DNA of 64,000 nucleotides from Unio delphinus (lineage: Eukaryota; Mollusca; Bivalvia; Unionida; Unionidae). Made by a program: the position numbers and the translations under genes. The stretch covers positions 3,096,501 to 3,160,500 of the forward strand of contig JAQISU010000119.1 in the NCBI GenBank assembly GCA_029339505.1, read 5' to 3'. Each line of letters starts with the position of its first letter. Positions within the stretch are counted from its first letter, which is position 1. Shown here piece after piece: positions 13,465 through 25,500 of this stretch. The notes below the pieces were generated by a model that made no database searches, was not told the DNA's origin, and saw only the letters and a program-made list of their open reading frames with translations.

Positions 13465-13491
13465 CTACAGCCAACACTACTCCATCAACAA
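13465..13491 (+). CDS. Host microexon, Thr-rich stalk
   Basis: A 27-bp exon between acceptor tatattttacag and donor gtaagc. In phase 1-1 it joins the phase of the Ig exon and encodes the Thr-rich stretch TANTTPST, the composition of a mucin-like membrane-proximal stalk. Microexons cannot be proven from sequence alone. The support is the precise splice sites, the shared phase and the composition. Confidence 0.5.
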
Positions 13492-13509
13492 GTAAGCCTT
13501 ATAAAACCA

Positions 13510-13512
<3 letters not shown>

Positions 13513-13569
<57 letters not shown>
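13513..13569. repeat. (TC)n microsatellite
   Basis: CT dinucleotide run of about 28 units lying 21 bp downstream of the stalk microexon donor. The following 1.2 kb (13570-14759) holds nothing recognisable. Confidence 0.97.
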
Positions 13570-13570
<1 letters not shown>

Positions 13571-14759
13571 ATTATGAATGAAATTTGTATCAACATTTTG
13601 TAAAGATTATGATACAAATGCAAAAGTATCAAGAGTTTAACCCATACATTTTAAAAAAAAATTGAATTAATGATAATACTAGTAAAACTACTTTTGTTAG
13701 CAGTATTGTGTCATTAATTACCATTTCATTAAATTATATCCACATACAATTACTTTGTATATAAAATTTAACTTTTGAGTCCAATTCAAAATTAGCAGCT
13801 ACATATTGGAATGTTGAAAATGTGTTTTGTGTGTTCATCTTGTATGCAATGTAATTAGCTGGGAGCAAAAAGAAATATTCAATAGAGTATTTTAATGCGG
13901 TAAAGATGGTTTGATAATTCAGAATTTGTAGTTATTAACATTTTTAAGCATAAATATTATATTGAAATGGTGCCACATTTACTTTAAATTATGGCTGTGA
14001 CAGTAGCCATCTTGAAAATGTTGTCTTTTCTCAAGCAAACAGAAAACACATTGACTGATTATGATCTGGTTGATTGTAAGTGAAAAGATACCACTTGGGG
14101 TGCGAGGGACAATTTTTATGAACAAATCTAATGACACATCCATCTACCTAATATATATTAAAAAAGTAATTAGAAAATAAAATTAACTAGATCAAAAAGG
14201 TCCATATTTTTGGATAGCTATATTAACACAAAACATAAGAATGTTATTTAGTTGATCAGAATAGACAATGGCACATTAGAGCAAAATAAGTTTATGTACC
14301 CCAACCTCAAATTTATACCTACATTTTCATGTTTGAACATAATTTTTGACATCAAATGATGTTTATAGTTCAAACACAAGCTTTTTACTGGTGATAATTC
14401 GGAGAAACATTGTATACTAAAGGGCTTGATACAGATTGAACTATCTGCCATCCAGATGATTTTTGTACTTGTTTGGACAGCTTTTAATCTCATTTTGTAT
14501 GTCTGGCATATGACTTTAAAACATATAAGTGTATGATATTTCCACAGAAAATATATAAATATACTTTCTGGATTCTCACAATAATAATCTCACCCTTATA
14601 TTTAAGTTCTGACTGATTTATGGTTAATTATATCTGTCCAATCAAGTACAAGCAGGTAAAACCAAGTAACATCACTGCATGAATTACACCAGAAAATGAT
14701 AAATAGTAAATATTTCATATCAAAATCACTGAAATTAAAATTTATTTTCCTTTTTCTTT

Positions 14760-14797
14760 TTCTTCTTCTTCTTCTTCTTCTTCTTCTTCTTCTTCTT

Positions 14798-14828
<31 letters not shown>
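14760..14828. repeat. (TTC)n then (ATT)n microsatellite
   Basis: About 22 TTC/CTT units followed by a short ATT run to ~14857. It is translated as poly-Leu/Ile in one frame, which is not coding evidence. The segment 14858-15606 has two short open stretches with no domain signature. Confidence 0.95.
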
Positions 14829-15606
14829 TTAGTATTATTATTATTATTATTATTATAAAGACAGTTACAAATCATATTATTGGAGCGTCCACCAATACAT
14901 TCATGCAGAACATGTTAATAAATGTCTATTTTGGTTGGGATGAAACAATTCCATCACATGTTCCCCGTTGTGATACAATTCATGATACACAGCCTGCAAT
15001 ATGTTATGTATCAATAACTCATGAATCTGATAGTCTTTCTAACTTTGGAAGGTAGAAAGTGCCCATTTTTGTATGTTGATATACTGGCACAAATAACAAT
15101 TCAGTTATCATATATTTATATTCAATTATCATAAATGAGGAGATCATAAAAATGCTTTCAAACAGAATACCTGTTGGTTGTCAGTCCGTTTGATTCATTA
15201 TTTTAGGCCGTTTAATGGTGGCTCCATTTAACTTACTTTAGCCACCTTACTTTTTGTTTTGAATGAATTGAATGCTTTGAAAACATCGTTTAGAAATTTC
15301 ATGTCTCATTTAAAACTTAGAAGACACTATCAAAACAGAAGAAATGCAAAGAAAATATCATGTAGAACAAATTCAGGAATGGGAATGAGGATGAATACCA
15401 ACAAAATCTCTCACACTGTACTTCATGCAAATGCAAGAAACTCCTTTGGTAAATTTAATTAGATCTACGCTGTCCTATACATAAAGATCTGATGACGACA
15501 GCTTACAACAATTTCAGTTACATTTTTTAAAATGAAAGTGTCTTGAAAGTTTTGTTATTCACTCTTCCTGAATAGATGGTCATACATGTATTAGGTTTTT
15601 TGCTAG

Positions 15607-16410
15607 TGTTACGTGCTTAGGCTCGAATAAACAGTAACATAGAAAGAGTGAAAATAACAAGCTTGTAAAAACGTAATAAACAATGTATTGAGCACAAATA
15701 ATTTCCAGAAAAGAAAAATAAACTTACGGTTTTAAGAATCAATTCCAAAAGTAATCCAAAAATAATTGGAAATATTATCCACTAGAGAAATTGCAAAAGT
15801 CCTGGTAATAAAATGTTCAAATAATTCCAAGTTCGAATCCCAGCGAAGTATCCAAGATGGAAGACGATGTCACTTGATGAAGTCAATTCTTGGTAATAAA
15901 ATTCTATGAGCAAAATTCTTTTGCAGATAAATAACAAAATATTTCCTCTTGATCCAAACGAATTGAAATAATTTCCAATACAAAGTAATTTAAAATAACA
16001 TAAAACGACACAACTTAATATTCTAACGTACCAAGTTCTACTAAGTAGTTCGCTCCAAAACATAATTTATATACCTGTTTTTAAGTAAACAAGAAAGGGG
16101 TCCCATGATTTTCTAGAATCTTTTAGAACAAATTTACGTTAAAAAAAATCATGTACACACCGTATGACCCAACTAAAAATAGAAAGATGTTTATAACAAA
16201 CCTCTAAAATGTCCTTGGAACCAACCAATCATTTTAAAAGCTTGTTTACAACACTGAAGCCAGGTCAGAAATGAGGTCAACACCTGGTGTTTATTTTGTA
16301 AAGTACAGGTCATCTCCCAATGAATGGATCTTAAACTTAAAATGTCATATTTGAATCTGACAAACAAACAATAAAAATAAATATAAATGACATATCAAAT
16401 ATGCGCAACA
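15607..16410 (-). repeat. Ty3/Gypsy LTR (minus-strand orientation)
   Basis: An 804-bp LTR. In its own direction it begins TGTTGCGCAT (16410 leftward) and ends CACGTAACA (at 15607), giving the TG..CA termini of LTRs. Immediately upstream in its own sense lies a purine tract (reverse complement of ccttcccccatg, 16411-16422), the expected polypurine tract before a 3' LTR. A second copy in the opposite orientation begins at 47211 and is split by Element 2. Confidence 0.85.
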
Positions 16411-16524
16411 CCTTCCCCCATGTAATACAAAGATGGGTTTATATGCTAAAACTTTCTTTTTACCATTACACCTGAGGTTAAAAGAACTCGTTTAAATTAC
16501 AGTGTATATGATATAATATATTTT

Positions 16525-17361
16525 TTATATACGGAAGAGAGCGTCTGCTATTAAATTATCTATTCCCATGATGTGCCGGATGTCAAGATTATATTCCTGC
16601 AATAACAAACTGCACCTTAGTAATCTATTGGTTTAACTTGTCCATGTCTCACAATATGTCCTAAGAAAGTCACAGTAGCACGGCAGAACTCACTTTTAGA
16701 TAAATTAGCTGTCAAACATGCAACAGTGAGTCTGTCAAAGAATTTTCGAATTGTTGCTAGATGTTCTATCCAGGTATCGTTGTAGATGATGACATCATCC
16801 ATACAGGCATCACAATTTTCTAGACCAGAGGTGATCATATTCATAAGACGTTGAAATGTACTTGGTGACCCTTTCATCCCGAATGGCATTACTTTATATT
16901 GGTAAAGTCCAAATGGAGTCACAAATGCCAAGATTTCCTTTGCTCTTTCCGTTAGTGGAATCTGCCAAAATCCTCTCAGAAGGTCAAATTTGGTAAAATA
17001 CTTGGTATTCCCGATTTTATCAATACAATCGTCAATTCTTTGTAATGGGCATGAATCTGTTTTTGTGACACTGTTCACCTTCCTATAATCAGTGCACATA
17101 CGGAAAGTTTTATCTGGTTTGGGAACAAGTATGCATGTTGAACTCCAATCACTTTTACTGGGCTCGATAAACTCATTCTCCAGCAAATATTGAATTTTCT
17201 TTTTTTAAGTATTCCTGTTTGAGTGGATTCATCCTGTATGGATGTTGTTTGACAGGTTTGGAATTTACAATTTCAACGTCATGAAAAATTTTGTTTGTCC
17301 GTTTGATCCAATATTTGGTAGAAAAGAATGTTTTGGAAAAAAGTGCTTTGATTTCGGTCAA
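16525..17361 (-). pseudogene. pol: Ty3/Gypsy pol remnant: reverse transcriptase
   Basis: Minus-strand RT core with recognisable blocks: MLENEFIEPSKSDWSS near 17180, CTDYRKVN, the catalytic region YFTKFDLLRGFWQIPL, the FGLYQYKVMPFGMKGSPSTF block and the active-site box ACMDDVII (a YxDD equivalent). The upstream part (17173-17361) is in a shifted frame. Just after the RT stop (16617), a fragment LQEYNLDIRHIMGIDN resembles the end of RNase H, so most of RNase H and the whole integrase are deleted before the polypurine tract and LTR. It is a non-functional, internally deleted copy. Confidence 0.88.
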
Positions 17362-17445
17362 TAAGCCTGCATCAGAGAGAGAAGAAAGGGAATATCAATG
17401 TAAAATGAAAGAAATATAGGTGGCAAGTGAAAATACCTTCATAAA

Positions 17446-17945
17446 TCAAATCCAAATTTAAGTTTAGATTTAGCAAGGAATGTTAGATTAGTGCCCCTTT
17501 TCAGAGAAAAAGAAGTAGGCAAATACTTCATTCATTTTGAAAAAGTTGCAGAAAATGTAAGGTGGCCAAGGGAGCATTGGACTCAGTTATTGCATTGTGT
17601 ACTCACTGCTAAGGCTAGTGAGATTTACACTTCATTGTCTGTTCACTAAAGTGGTGACTATGATGTGGTTAAATAATGCATTCTAAGGGGTTATGAGTTA
17701 GTTCCTGAGGCTTATCGGCAAAAATTCAGAAATTGCAGAAAAGAAGCTGGACAAACTCATGTCGAATTTGTTTGAGAAAAAGAGCAGTTGTTTGATATAT
17801 GGTGCTTAGCTAAGAAAGTCAAACAAATGTATCAAAATCTCAAGCAAATTATATTCTAGATCCTTGTCTCTTCCGACGAGTACCTTTTGGAAACAAAAGG
17901 ACACGTTATTTCTGATTGCTACAAATTGAAAATTAGGCATCAGAA
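17446..17945 (+). pseudogene. gag: Gypsy gag remnant in opposite orientation
   Basis: Plus-strand gag-like reading with motifs FREKEVGKYFIHFEKVAENV, WTQLLHCVLTAKASEIYTSL, GYELVPEAYRQKFRN and FVREKEQLFDIWCL-like residues. This is the capsid-helix region common in animal Gypsy elements. A zinc-knuckle-like KGHVISDCYKLK lies near 17908-17945. It has stops and frame changes. Because pol next to it is on the other strand, it must be an inverted fragment or part of a second insertion. Confidence 0.7.
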
Positions 17946-18022
17946 TCAAGACAATCACAACTGTTCATTTGTCGTAACTTATTTTATTTCTTTAACAGCA
18001 TTATCTTAATCACATTTTGTAG

Positions 18023-18043
18023 CAAGTACACTGGAATCTACAG
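18023..18043 (+). CDS. Host microexon, Ser/Thr-rich stalk
   Basis: A 21-bp exon between acceptor ...attttgtag and donor gtatgg, phase 1-1, encoding STLEST after the shared split codon. It lies 378 bp upstream of the first TM exon and matches the composition and phase of the 13465 microexon. Very short exons are intrinsically uncertain. Confidence 0.42.
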
Positions 18044-18421
18044 GTATGGCAGTGTGTGTTGTACCAGCTTTCACATATACATGTATTCATTTGTCAGTCC
18101 TAACTTTTAAAAAGTTTAATATGTGTGTGCTTTCAATTTCATATATGTTTTGAATTAAGACACATTCTCATTTATTTGTTTTTGTGTATGTTTGACTAGT
18201 TACTATTACAGTAAAACGTGCACATCTCAAATAGTTTTCAACTTGTACATCAAACAATTATGCAAATAATGTCATGCATTGCACAGTCATGATACATATA
18301 TCATTGAAATAATGTCATCCATTACTCATTCAGTATATATCATTCAAATACAAATATTAGAGTTGTGTCACATCATTTGTACTGTTTCATGTTTTGAATA
18401 TAGACAAATTTATATTAACAG

Positions 18422-18520
18422 GTACTCCATGTCAAAGTGTACTTGGGATTGCACTTGGCCCTAGCTTAGGCATCCAATGTGTCACCATCTGTATTGTTGT
18501 TGTGATCTTCATATGTACAG
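18422..18520 (+). CDS. Host exon encoding a transmembrane segment (copy 1)
   Basis: A 99-bp exon between acceptor tatattaacag and donor gtcagt, phase 1-1. It encodes a short polar start (TPCQSV), then LGIALGPSLGI and a strongly hydrophobic helix (VTICIVVVIFIC). This is a membrane-spanning exon of a single-pass receptor. The exon at 42763-42861 has the same length and phase and a related LGLVLGLSLGI core, so the two are duplicates. Ig and stalk exons upstream supply the ectodomain. Confidence 0.7.
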
Positions 18521-18546
18521 GTCAGTTTTTTATTTTATAATGATTT

Positions 18547-18566
18547 CACACACACACGCACACACA

Positions 18567-18660
<94 letters not shown>
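18547..18660. repeat. (CA)n-(TA)n-(CA)n compound microsatellite
   Basis: CA run, then TA run, then CA run, starting 27 bp after the TM exon donor. The stretch 18661-19994 is anonymous AT-rich intron-like DNA. It includes a degenerate cluster of tca(a/g)tatattcactga-type repeats at 19555-19750. Confidence 0.95.
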
Positions 18661-18662
<2 letters not shown>

Positions 18663-19994
18663 TTCACTTATTCCCTCAATTCCTTTTAGATTAGAGTCAT
18701 GATGTACAAGTCTAAAGTCTCCGGTAAAAAAGAGATAAATTTTAGTTGCATTGTTGTCTTTAATGAAAAACAATTAATATGTACAGTGGAACATATCTAC
18801 CCTGAAGGATATTACACTTAGTATTCATAATAGCCAGATGTGTTTTAATTAGCACACACATGTATAACATACCTAACCTGTAGGATATTACCTTATTAGA
18901 AATAAATCACTCACAAACTTTAATTTAGTGCACATATGTATTGCACACATATGATATTGGTTTAAGGGACAAAATATCTAGAACTTTTAGCTTTTGTAAT
19001 GTTTTGTGTCATTGAGCAATATTTTTAACCGTTTTCTCCACCTTCTTCTGATTGGACTCAAAAAAGAATGAATACAAGATGAATTTTAGAACATATTTCT
19101 TACCTGCAAGACAGAATCTTGTTTTTGCTTCCTGGCTCTTGGTCCAATTTCTAGCATGGGGTCTCTTGAAAATGAAAATTCTAATTAAACTTGAAAGCAA
19201 CTACCTCAATGCAGACATTATAATATTTACATAGTATTTCTTACAAGATTAGAATTGTTAATTTTGTAAGATGGTCATCCAGAAGTGATAAAAAAAAATA
19301 TTTTCTGAATCGAAACAAGTTAATACGGAAATTGGTCTATGTTAAAGACTTGCATTTACAAGAAAGAGATTTTCATGAATGTTCGGAAGCAGTTTCCACT
19401 ATTTCAGTGGTGTTGGAGTTCATGAAGATAAAATGCAATCCATGGCTTGAACCAGAACAAAGCTGGAAAGAAAACTTGTGGCATATCATGTTGGCAGAGA
19501 AAGTAAATGGATTGAAGCTGAAAGGACACATATTCGCATAATCAATAATCACTGAAATGACAATGACATATCAGTATATTCACTGACACTAATATGTCAA
19601 TATATTAACCTAATACTGAACTATGACACTGAAATGAACACTAAAAAAGACTCTAATATATCAATATATTCACTGAACACTAAGCATGACTAATATGTCA
19701 ATATGTTCACTGAACGCTGCAATGACAATGATATGTCAATATATTCATCTTTTTTTGGGGTGACATCTTGTTAATAATCAATTCATTAGAATTTGCTTTG
19801 ATTTTAATAATCACAGAAATGCCGGCCATTTCAGATTTATGGAATTGCTTTTCAAATATTAGAGTAAATTCTATATTCCAAATTATGTTGATGAGATTCC
19901 AAAAATTCAAGCCATGGCACGCTAAAACTCTGAACAGATGTTTTCTATATAGACACAGATTGGTTAAAAAGTACTTCACACCAATATAATAGAC

Positions 19995-20000
19995 TGGTTT
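19995..20000. repeat. Element 1 target-site duplication, left (TGGTTT)
   Basis: The 6 bp immediately before the left terminus are repeated at 40833-40838 immediately after the right terminus. Six-bp duplications are the hallmark of Polinton/Maverick integration. The first T of the right copy could equally be the last base of the TIR, so the right end is uncertain by 1 bp. Confidence 0.8.
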
Positions 20001-20124
20001 AGCAGCAAAGGGGGGAAAATCCGACAACTTTTTAGAAGCGTGCATTTGGCAAACCAAGGCTTCCTCCAAAATCGTAATAAAAAAGTTTCCTTTGGGGACG
20101 CAAAGTCGTTGTTGTACCCCCTGC
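20001..20124 (+). repeat. Element 1 left terminal inverted repeat
   Basis: Matches the reverse complement of 40711-40832 with a few differences. It contains aatccgacaactttttagaa, gcatttggcaaaccaaggct and accccctgctgc. The ccaaggcttcct and catttggcaa words also occur in the Element 2 TIRs. Confidence 0.92.
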
Positions 20125-20134
20125 TGCTATGGGG

Positions 20135-20811
20135 TTAACAATCCTTTTTACGATTTAAACCGAATATTTTATCAAGTCCGACACGATATCTTGATCTAGA
20201 ATCATGCACGTTTATCGTTACAAATCCATGTGGAAATTGACTGAGCGTGATTAAGAAATTTCTAAAGAGATTATAATCCATATCACCGCCACACCAAGTT
20301 TGCCAAATATTTCATAGCGTATGCGTGTCAACTCCGTTGAATGCAGCAAGACTATTGCAGTTATCTCTGATCAATTTTGGTATTTGAGTGCATTGCTGAC
20401 ATATATCACATCGGTATTTTTATGCCTACCTCTGGACAATATCCTAGCAGGATTCTTTTGATTTTCTAACATGACATCATCATATATGACTAAATTGTTA
20501 ATACCTCCATTAATATCATCAATGTTCGGTGCTTCCTCGATATCGGTTATAAACTCAATAATATCCTCATTGATTTCCGATTTTACTTTCTCGTTAAAAT
20601 CCTTTAACACCTCGTAACATTGCTGATCGTCTACACTAGGAGCAATAAAATATAGTTTATCCCATTTCATCCATCTCGTTATCAAATTAAGTAGCAGTTG
20701 TGTCTTGCCACTTCCAGATGGTCCAATTATAATCATGCGGATAGAATTTTGTGGCATTGCATGATGCTTAACTGGTTCTTGTTTGTCGCCGAAAAAATCA
20801 ATTATATTCAT
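20135..20811 (-). pseudogene. A32-type genome-packaging ATPase
   Basis: FtsK/HerA-superfamily ATPase of the vaccinia A32 type, which pumps DNA into capsids. Walker A is IIIGPSGSGKTQLLL (about residues 28-42) and Walker B is NNLVIYDDVM (about residue 107). The N-terminal half is open to SRGRHKNTDVIYVSN, after which a 1-nt frameshift near 20400 brings a stop at 20371. The downstream part (IRDNCN, FNGVDTHTL, YRVGLDKIFGL) continues in another frame to 20135 and carries one more stop. Full length would be ~225 residues, normal for the family. It sits next to the left TIR and diverges from the zinc-ribbon/PLA2 gene 17 bp away, suggesting a shared promoter. Confidence 0.9.
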
Positions 20812-20828
20812 GTTATTATAAATAAATT

Positions 20829-21359
20829 ATGGATCTATATTGTGTGAAATGTAAGAAGTGTACTAGCATAAAGGACTTGACAACGATTACAACTAAAATA
20901 ACAGATCAGCACTTACTGGTAAGTGTTAACAATGTGGTACAAAAGAATTTAGATTTGTTTCTATGAAATCTGCAGATGATTTTTAAAAAAACAAGGAGTT
21001 TTGATATTGCAGCCAAGTTAGTAAAATTACCAGGAACACCATGGGCAAAATATCTAGAAGAAAAACACCAACCAGGATATAGTTATTGTGGACCCGGGAC
21101 AAGACTTGATATCCGACTCGATGATCAAAACCAACCCCAACCCGTTGAAAATCCAATAAGCGCTATTCGTAAGGCGTGTCATGCTCATGATGTTGCTTAT
21201 AAAAGCAGCAATCTGCAACACAGACATATCGCAGATGTAAAATTAATTCATGCGTTGAATTCTATCAGTGATAAATCCTTCAAAGAAAAATTGGCTTCAA
21301 GTTCATGGTTGATAAAATCGGCGATGAAAAGTAAATTGATGTTGGATGCTGGTAATTAA
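20829..21359 (+). pseudogene. Zinc ribbon plus phospholipase A2-like protein
   Basis: The N-terminal ~40 residues form a small zinc ribbon (CVKCKKCT near 20840 and a second C-x2-C near 20920), like short zinc-binding proteins of large DNA viruses. After frame changes near 20920 and 20975, a 127-codon frame continues with the PLA2 signature: Ca-loop-like YSYCGPGT (residue ~37) and catalytic ACHAHDVAY (residue ~68). Parvovirus VP1 uses such a PLA2 for membrane breach. A similar virion role here is inference. The Element 2 copy (62420-62915) has the same two modules in the same order, so the fusion is probably ancestral. Confidence 0.72.
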
Positions 21360-21366
21360 TAACAGC

Positions 21367-22509
21367 ATGGAATCTATTTATTATTCTCCAAGAGGATACT
21401 GGAGGGGTAAATCAGCAATCAGTAAACTCACTAGCGCTGCAAATGTGAAAAATACCACTGCAGCGGATTGGTTGTCCAAACAGGCGATTTGGCAAATTTA
21501 TCTACCACCGCCTAAACAAATTAACTACTTGCATTTTGATGGCAGTGCACCTAACGAAGTTCATCAGGCTGATATATTATTTCTACCGCATGATGGTGTT
21601 TACACGTATGCGCTAACCGTAGTTGATGTTGCAAGTCAATACAAACAAGCAGAACCGCTAAAGACAAAATCATCAACTGAAGTTGCTTCTGCATTTGAAA
21701 GGATTTATCGACCAGGTCCTCTGCATTGGCCAAATCTATTACAGGATGATCCTGGCAAGCAGTTTCAGGGTGCAGTGTTATCAACAATGAAGCATCATAA
21801 CGTAACCATCAGACGAGGACATACTGCACCACATCGCGATCAGGCAATTGTTGAACGATTTAATCGGACACTTGCTGAGCGGTTATTTGGATATCAATAT
21901 GCGAAGGAATTTATTCAGGATAAACGATCTCGTGAATGGATCAATAAATTACCAGGCGTAATTACCGTGCTGAATAATGAGATTACTCGAACAATTAATA
22001 TAAAACCTAACAGCGCGATTAAAAAAATTATATACCTGTATAACCACAAAATGATTTTTCAAAACAACCAATACTCAGCAATGTCACTGTTAGATATTTA
22101 TATGAACGCGAAGGAATTTATTCAACGTGAACGATCTCGTGAATGGGTCAAGAGATTACCAGGTGTAATTACTGCGCTCAACAGCTAAATTACTCGAACA
22201 ATCAACATAAAACCTAACAACGCGATTAAAAAAAATATATACTTAAAATCACACAAAAAGAGTTTTTAAAAGAACCAATTCATGGTAATGTCACTGTTAT
22301 ATGAACCAGAAGAGCTCAAAGGTGGCAAAACAAGAGCTTCTGATTCTATTTGGAGTGTTACTGCACATACAATATCTAGTATAACGAAATCTATGGGTAG
22401 ACCGCCAGTCTATAGGTTGGATTCAACTGCTCCTCAGCGAGGATTTACTCGTCAATAACTAAAAGTGATACCCGAGGATACTCATTTACCGCCGCGTGGT
22501 CTGAACTAG
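21367..22509 (+). pseudogene. Polinton rve integrase
   Basis: Retroviral-type (DDE) integrase that inserts the element. The N-terminus YYSPRGYWRGKSAISKLTSA and KQAIWQIYLPPP is typical of Polinton integrases. Catalytic candidates are D in HQADILFL, D in LLQDDPGK and E in QAIVERFNRT. After ~180 residues a 207-bp segment (from YAKEFIQ) is tandemly repeated in frame from 22108, with a stop at 22186-22188 inside the second copy. The C-terminal part (LLYEPEELKGGKTRASDSIW near 22300-22360, APQRGFT, IPEDTHLPPRG) is recognisable but interrupted. Its 3' end meets the HNH end of the polymerase fusion tail-to-tail. Confidence 0.93.
21901..22314 (+). repeat. In-frame tandem duplication inside integrase
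   Basis: The unit starting gcgaaggaatttattca at 21901 recurs at 22108, a 207-bp period equal to 69 codons. The copies differ at a number of sites, and the second has stops. Element 2 has a single copy at the corresponding place. Confidence 0.93.
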
Positions 22510-25500
22510 CACCTCTGCATCTGTTGCACTCAAGACAAGTCAGCATCACCTTATCTCTGGTATGACCTACGCTGCTGTTTTGTCTATCTACGGTATATTG
22601 GCAGGGGTCTTTATGCGACCAACACCAACGCATTATACAATTGCAACTTGCTCAGTGATTGTTCTGTTGTTGTTGTAGTGTTATTATAAATTCGGCATCA
22701 ATGTCATTTTCTGTTATATTTTTTTTCTTGTTGTTTATAACCAGAGAGATTTTTTCTGATTATATCATCGCTGACAATATCACTTATTGTAGTGTCATCA
22801 TAATCTAAAACAACTCTTCGAAGTTGATGTATTCTTCGTACTCTGGACAACGCAAGATAAACTAAATTCGACCAATTGATGTGATTATCTTTGATCCAAA
22901 CAATTGTATCGAATATAGTCAACCCTTGCGAAGAATGTATCGTCGCTGCGTATCCTAACTTCCATGGGGATTTATCAGCGTGCAATGCATCTTCAACAAC
23001 ACTGATATAAACTAACACAATATCATTTAACATTAAATTGTGCTTTTCACTTTGTCCAGGTATATCAACTTCGATATTTTGTCTTCGTGTATCCTTGGGT
23101 CCATAGCACAATGGCACTGGAAGTGTTGCAAATTTTTCTTTATGAGTGTTAAATAACTTCATCTGAAATGTGTCTCTGACTATCTTTCTACTTACCACTA
23201 TCAAATCGTTTGGTCTCCACGCTTCTAAGAAATCATTTATTGGGGTTTCTGAAATTTTTTCACGTGCTATTTCACACTGGATTCTATCCGGTTGTAATCT
23301 GATTAGTTTCTTGAACTCGCGTAATTGTTTATCAAGTGATCTATGATCGGTATTAATTTCTTCATAATAGTCTACAAAATTCTTTAGCCAATCATGTGGA
23401 GACAAACCAACAAATGGTGGTGGTTGACCATGATTGCCACACATTATCACTTTTGTAATCGCTATCAATAACCAATCGAGAAATTTTTGTAATACATCTA
23501 ACGACATCTGCCCTGCATATCTCATCCCAAATAATGATTTCAGGAATATATTTTAGCCAATTTGATCAGGAGTCCATTCGTCACCTTTCCATCGAAAGAA
23601 ACTGTGATAAGTGCAAGCATTAATACCTCATTGTTTCATCTCTCTTGCAAGTCTGTGTGTTGGTGTTAGCACAAGCATGTTTGATTTCCCTCGAAATAAT
23701 TCAATCGTACAAGTCGTCTTTCCTGACCCACCACAGCCGTTTAAGTAACTGGTTTTATATCTACATATTGGATCGAAACACGATGGTGCATTAGATAGTT
23801 CTGGTATCTGATTATTTTTCAAGTAATTGTTTTCAATTGTAACATCTACTGATTTGAAGTAATCACGCAGTATTTCCTTTTGAATTCAGCCAATGTTTAT
23901 TTATATTTTACGTCTATAAATGAATCAGTGACGACTTTAACTCCGGTGTCAGGAAATATCTTTATCATCGAAGGTAAATTAACAGAAGCATAAGCCAACA
24001 TAGACGACCTTAGGTACGTATATTGAGGATTTTCTCCATCTATGTAAGTAACAATTGTACCTAATTTGGTTCCGTCGGATAATAAAGCGTCTTTACGATC
24101 GACGTATATACTCCTAGATGTTACATCTGCGATTATAAAATCATATTCAGCATCATCTATAACCAACTGCGAAGAATATCGTTTGTGATCATATATTCCA
24201 ACTTGTGTGAACTTACGAATTAGTCTTCTACCAAAATCTTTTGCTTGTTTATTTCTAATTTCAAAGATTTCTTTGGACCATTTCATGATATATTCTTCAT
24301 TGAGATCTGGGAATTTTTTTTTGTTTTCGCTGATTATACTATCTAGACTATCGGGTTGTGGTAACCAGACTTCAGTATGTTTCCGATATAATATAATTGC
24401 TTCACTGACAATCAGCGATATCATCATTTTAGAATCAGTCATATACCGTAATGACTCTATTGGCATCCAGTGTTTTCTCAGAGATGTGTCTACCAAACCA
24501 AACATGACAACATGGATGAAGTCCTTTGGCCAATTTAAATGATACCACACGAGTGAATCCAGTTAAATCAAAATCGGGCAGTGGTCCATTAATCGCAACA
24601 CGGGTCATCTCATATGTGCGATGTCCAAATCTTTTGAAGTACTCATAGCACACTCCAAACCCAAGAAAACTCCCTGGATAACACACAATCATATCAACCG
24701 AAATAATACTTTTAGGGTCGTTTTTTGTATATCATAATCCACCAGGGTTATATTCCACGCAGCTTGATTTGATATCTGAGAGAAATTCTGTGCGTGTTAG
24801 TTTCCATAGATTCTCTTTGTCGTGAAATGAGCTGCATCTGACGGAATTGTAAAACAGTTAGTTACTAATTGTTCGTCGTAATCCGTTGAAAAACCACTAG
24901 CTAGTTTTTTCATCTCGTTGTGGAGGGCTTCAGTACGGTATAATTCGCCATTGGGTCTTACAAATTGATCGAACTTACCCTCTTCATCTTCAAAACTGTG
25001 AGATAACCACACTGACACAGGATAATTTTTACTTAATTCGTAAATATAATCAAATAAATTTCCCGTGTAATATTTTATTGTTCTATCCCACGGAAATATT
25101 GTTACCACAGGTGTCCATGCATGTTCGTTATGGTCAATAGTTTTGATTGGAGCTGCATTTGATTTATAATTTGATTCGTGTAATATCTCGCCTATTATCG
25201 TCATTATGGTAATTGGGAATCTTAATGATATTTCTAATTTGGCTACATCTTGAATCGTTGCTCTGTTCTTCCTAGCTGTTAATTTCCATTGGTTTATTTT
25301 TTTTTTTTTGCTTTTAAGATCCGACAATTTATTTCCACACAACGCATTTGTAAAATGCTCAATTAGTTTTTCTGCTACACAATTTAATGATGATAGTTTC
25401 ATTGGTTTTAATTTTTCAATACTCGGTTTATCATTTAACAGATTGATTCCATAAACAATTGCTGTTACAGGATAGGATCTCTCGTAGTATGGTTTGTCAA

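Noticed and set aside
14858..15055. Open + strand stretch after the TTC/ATT microsatellite, ending near a possible GT donor
   Set aside because: Half of the reading is microsatellite. The remainder shows no recognisable domain and no convincing acceptor site.
18546..18773. Cys-Val and Thr-His repeat ORFs over the CA/TA run
   Set aside because: Pure microsatellite translation.
24207..24542. 111-codon + strand ORF
   Set aside because: It is the antisense of the polymerase region of Element 1; the minus strand carries the conserved motifs.
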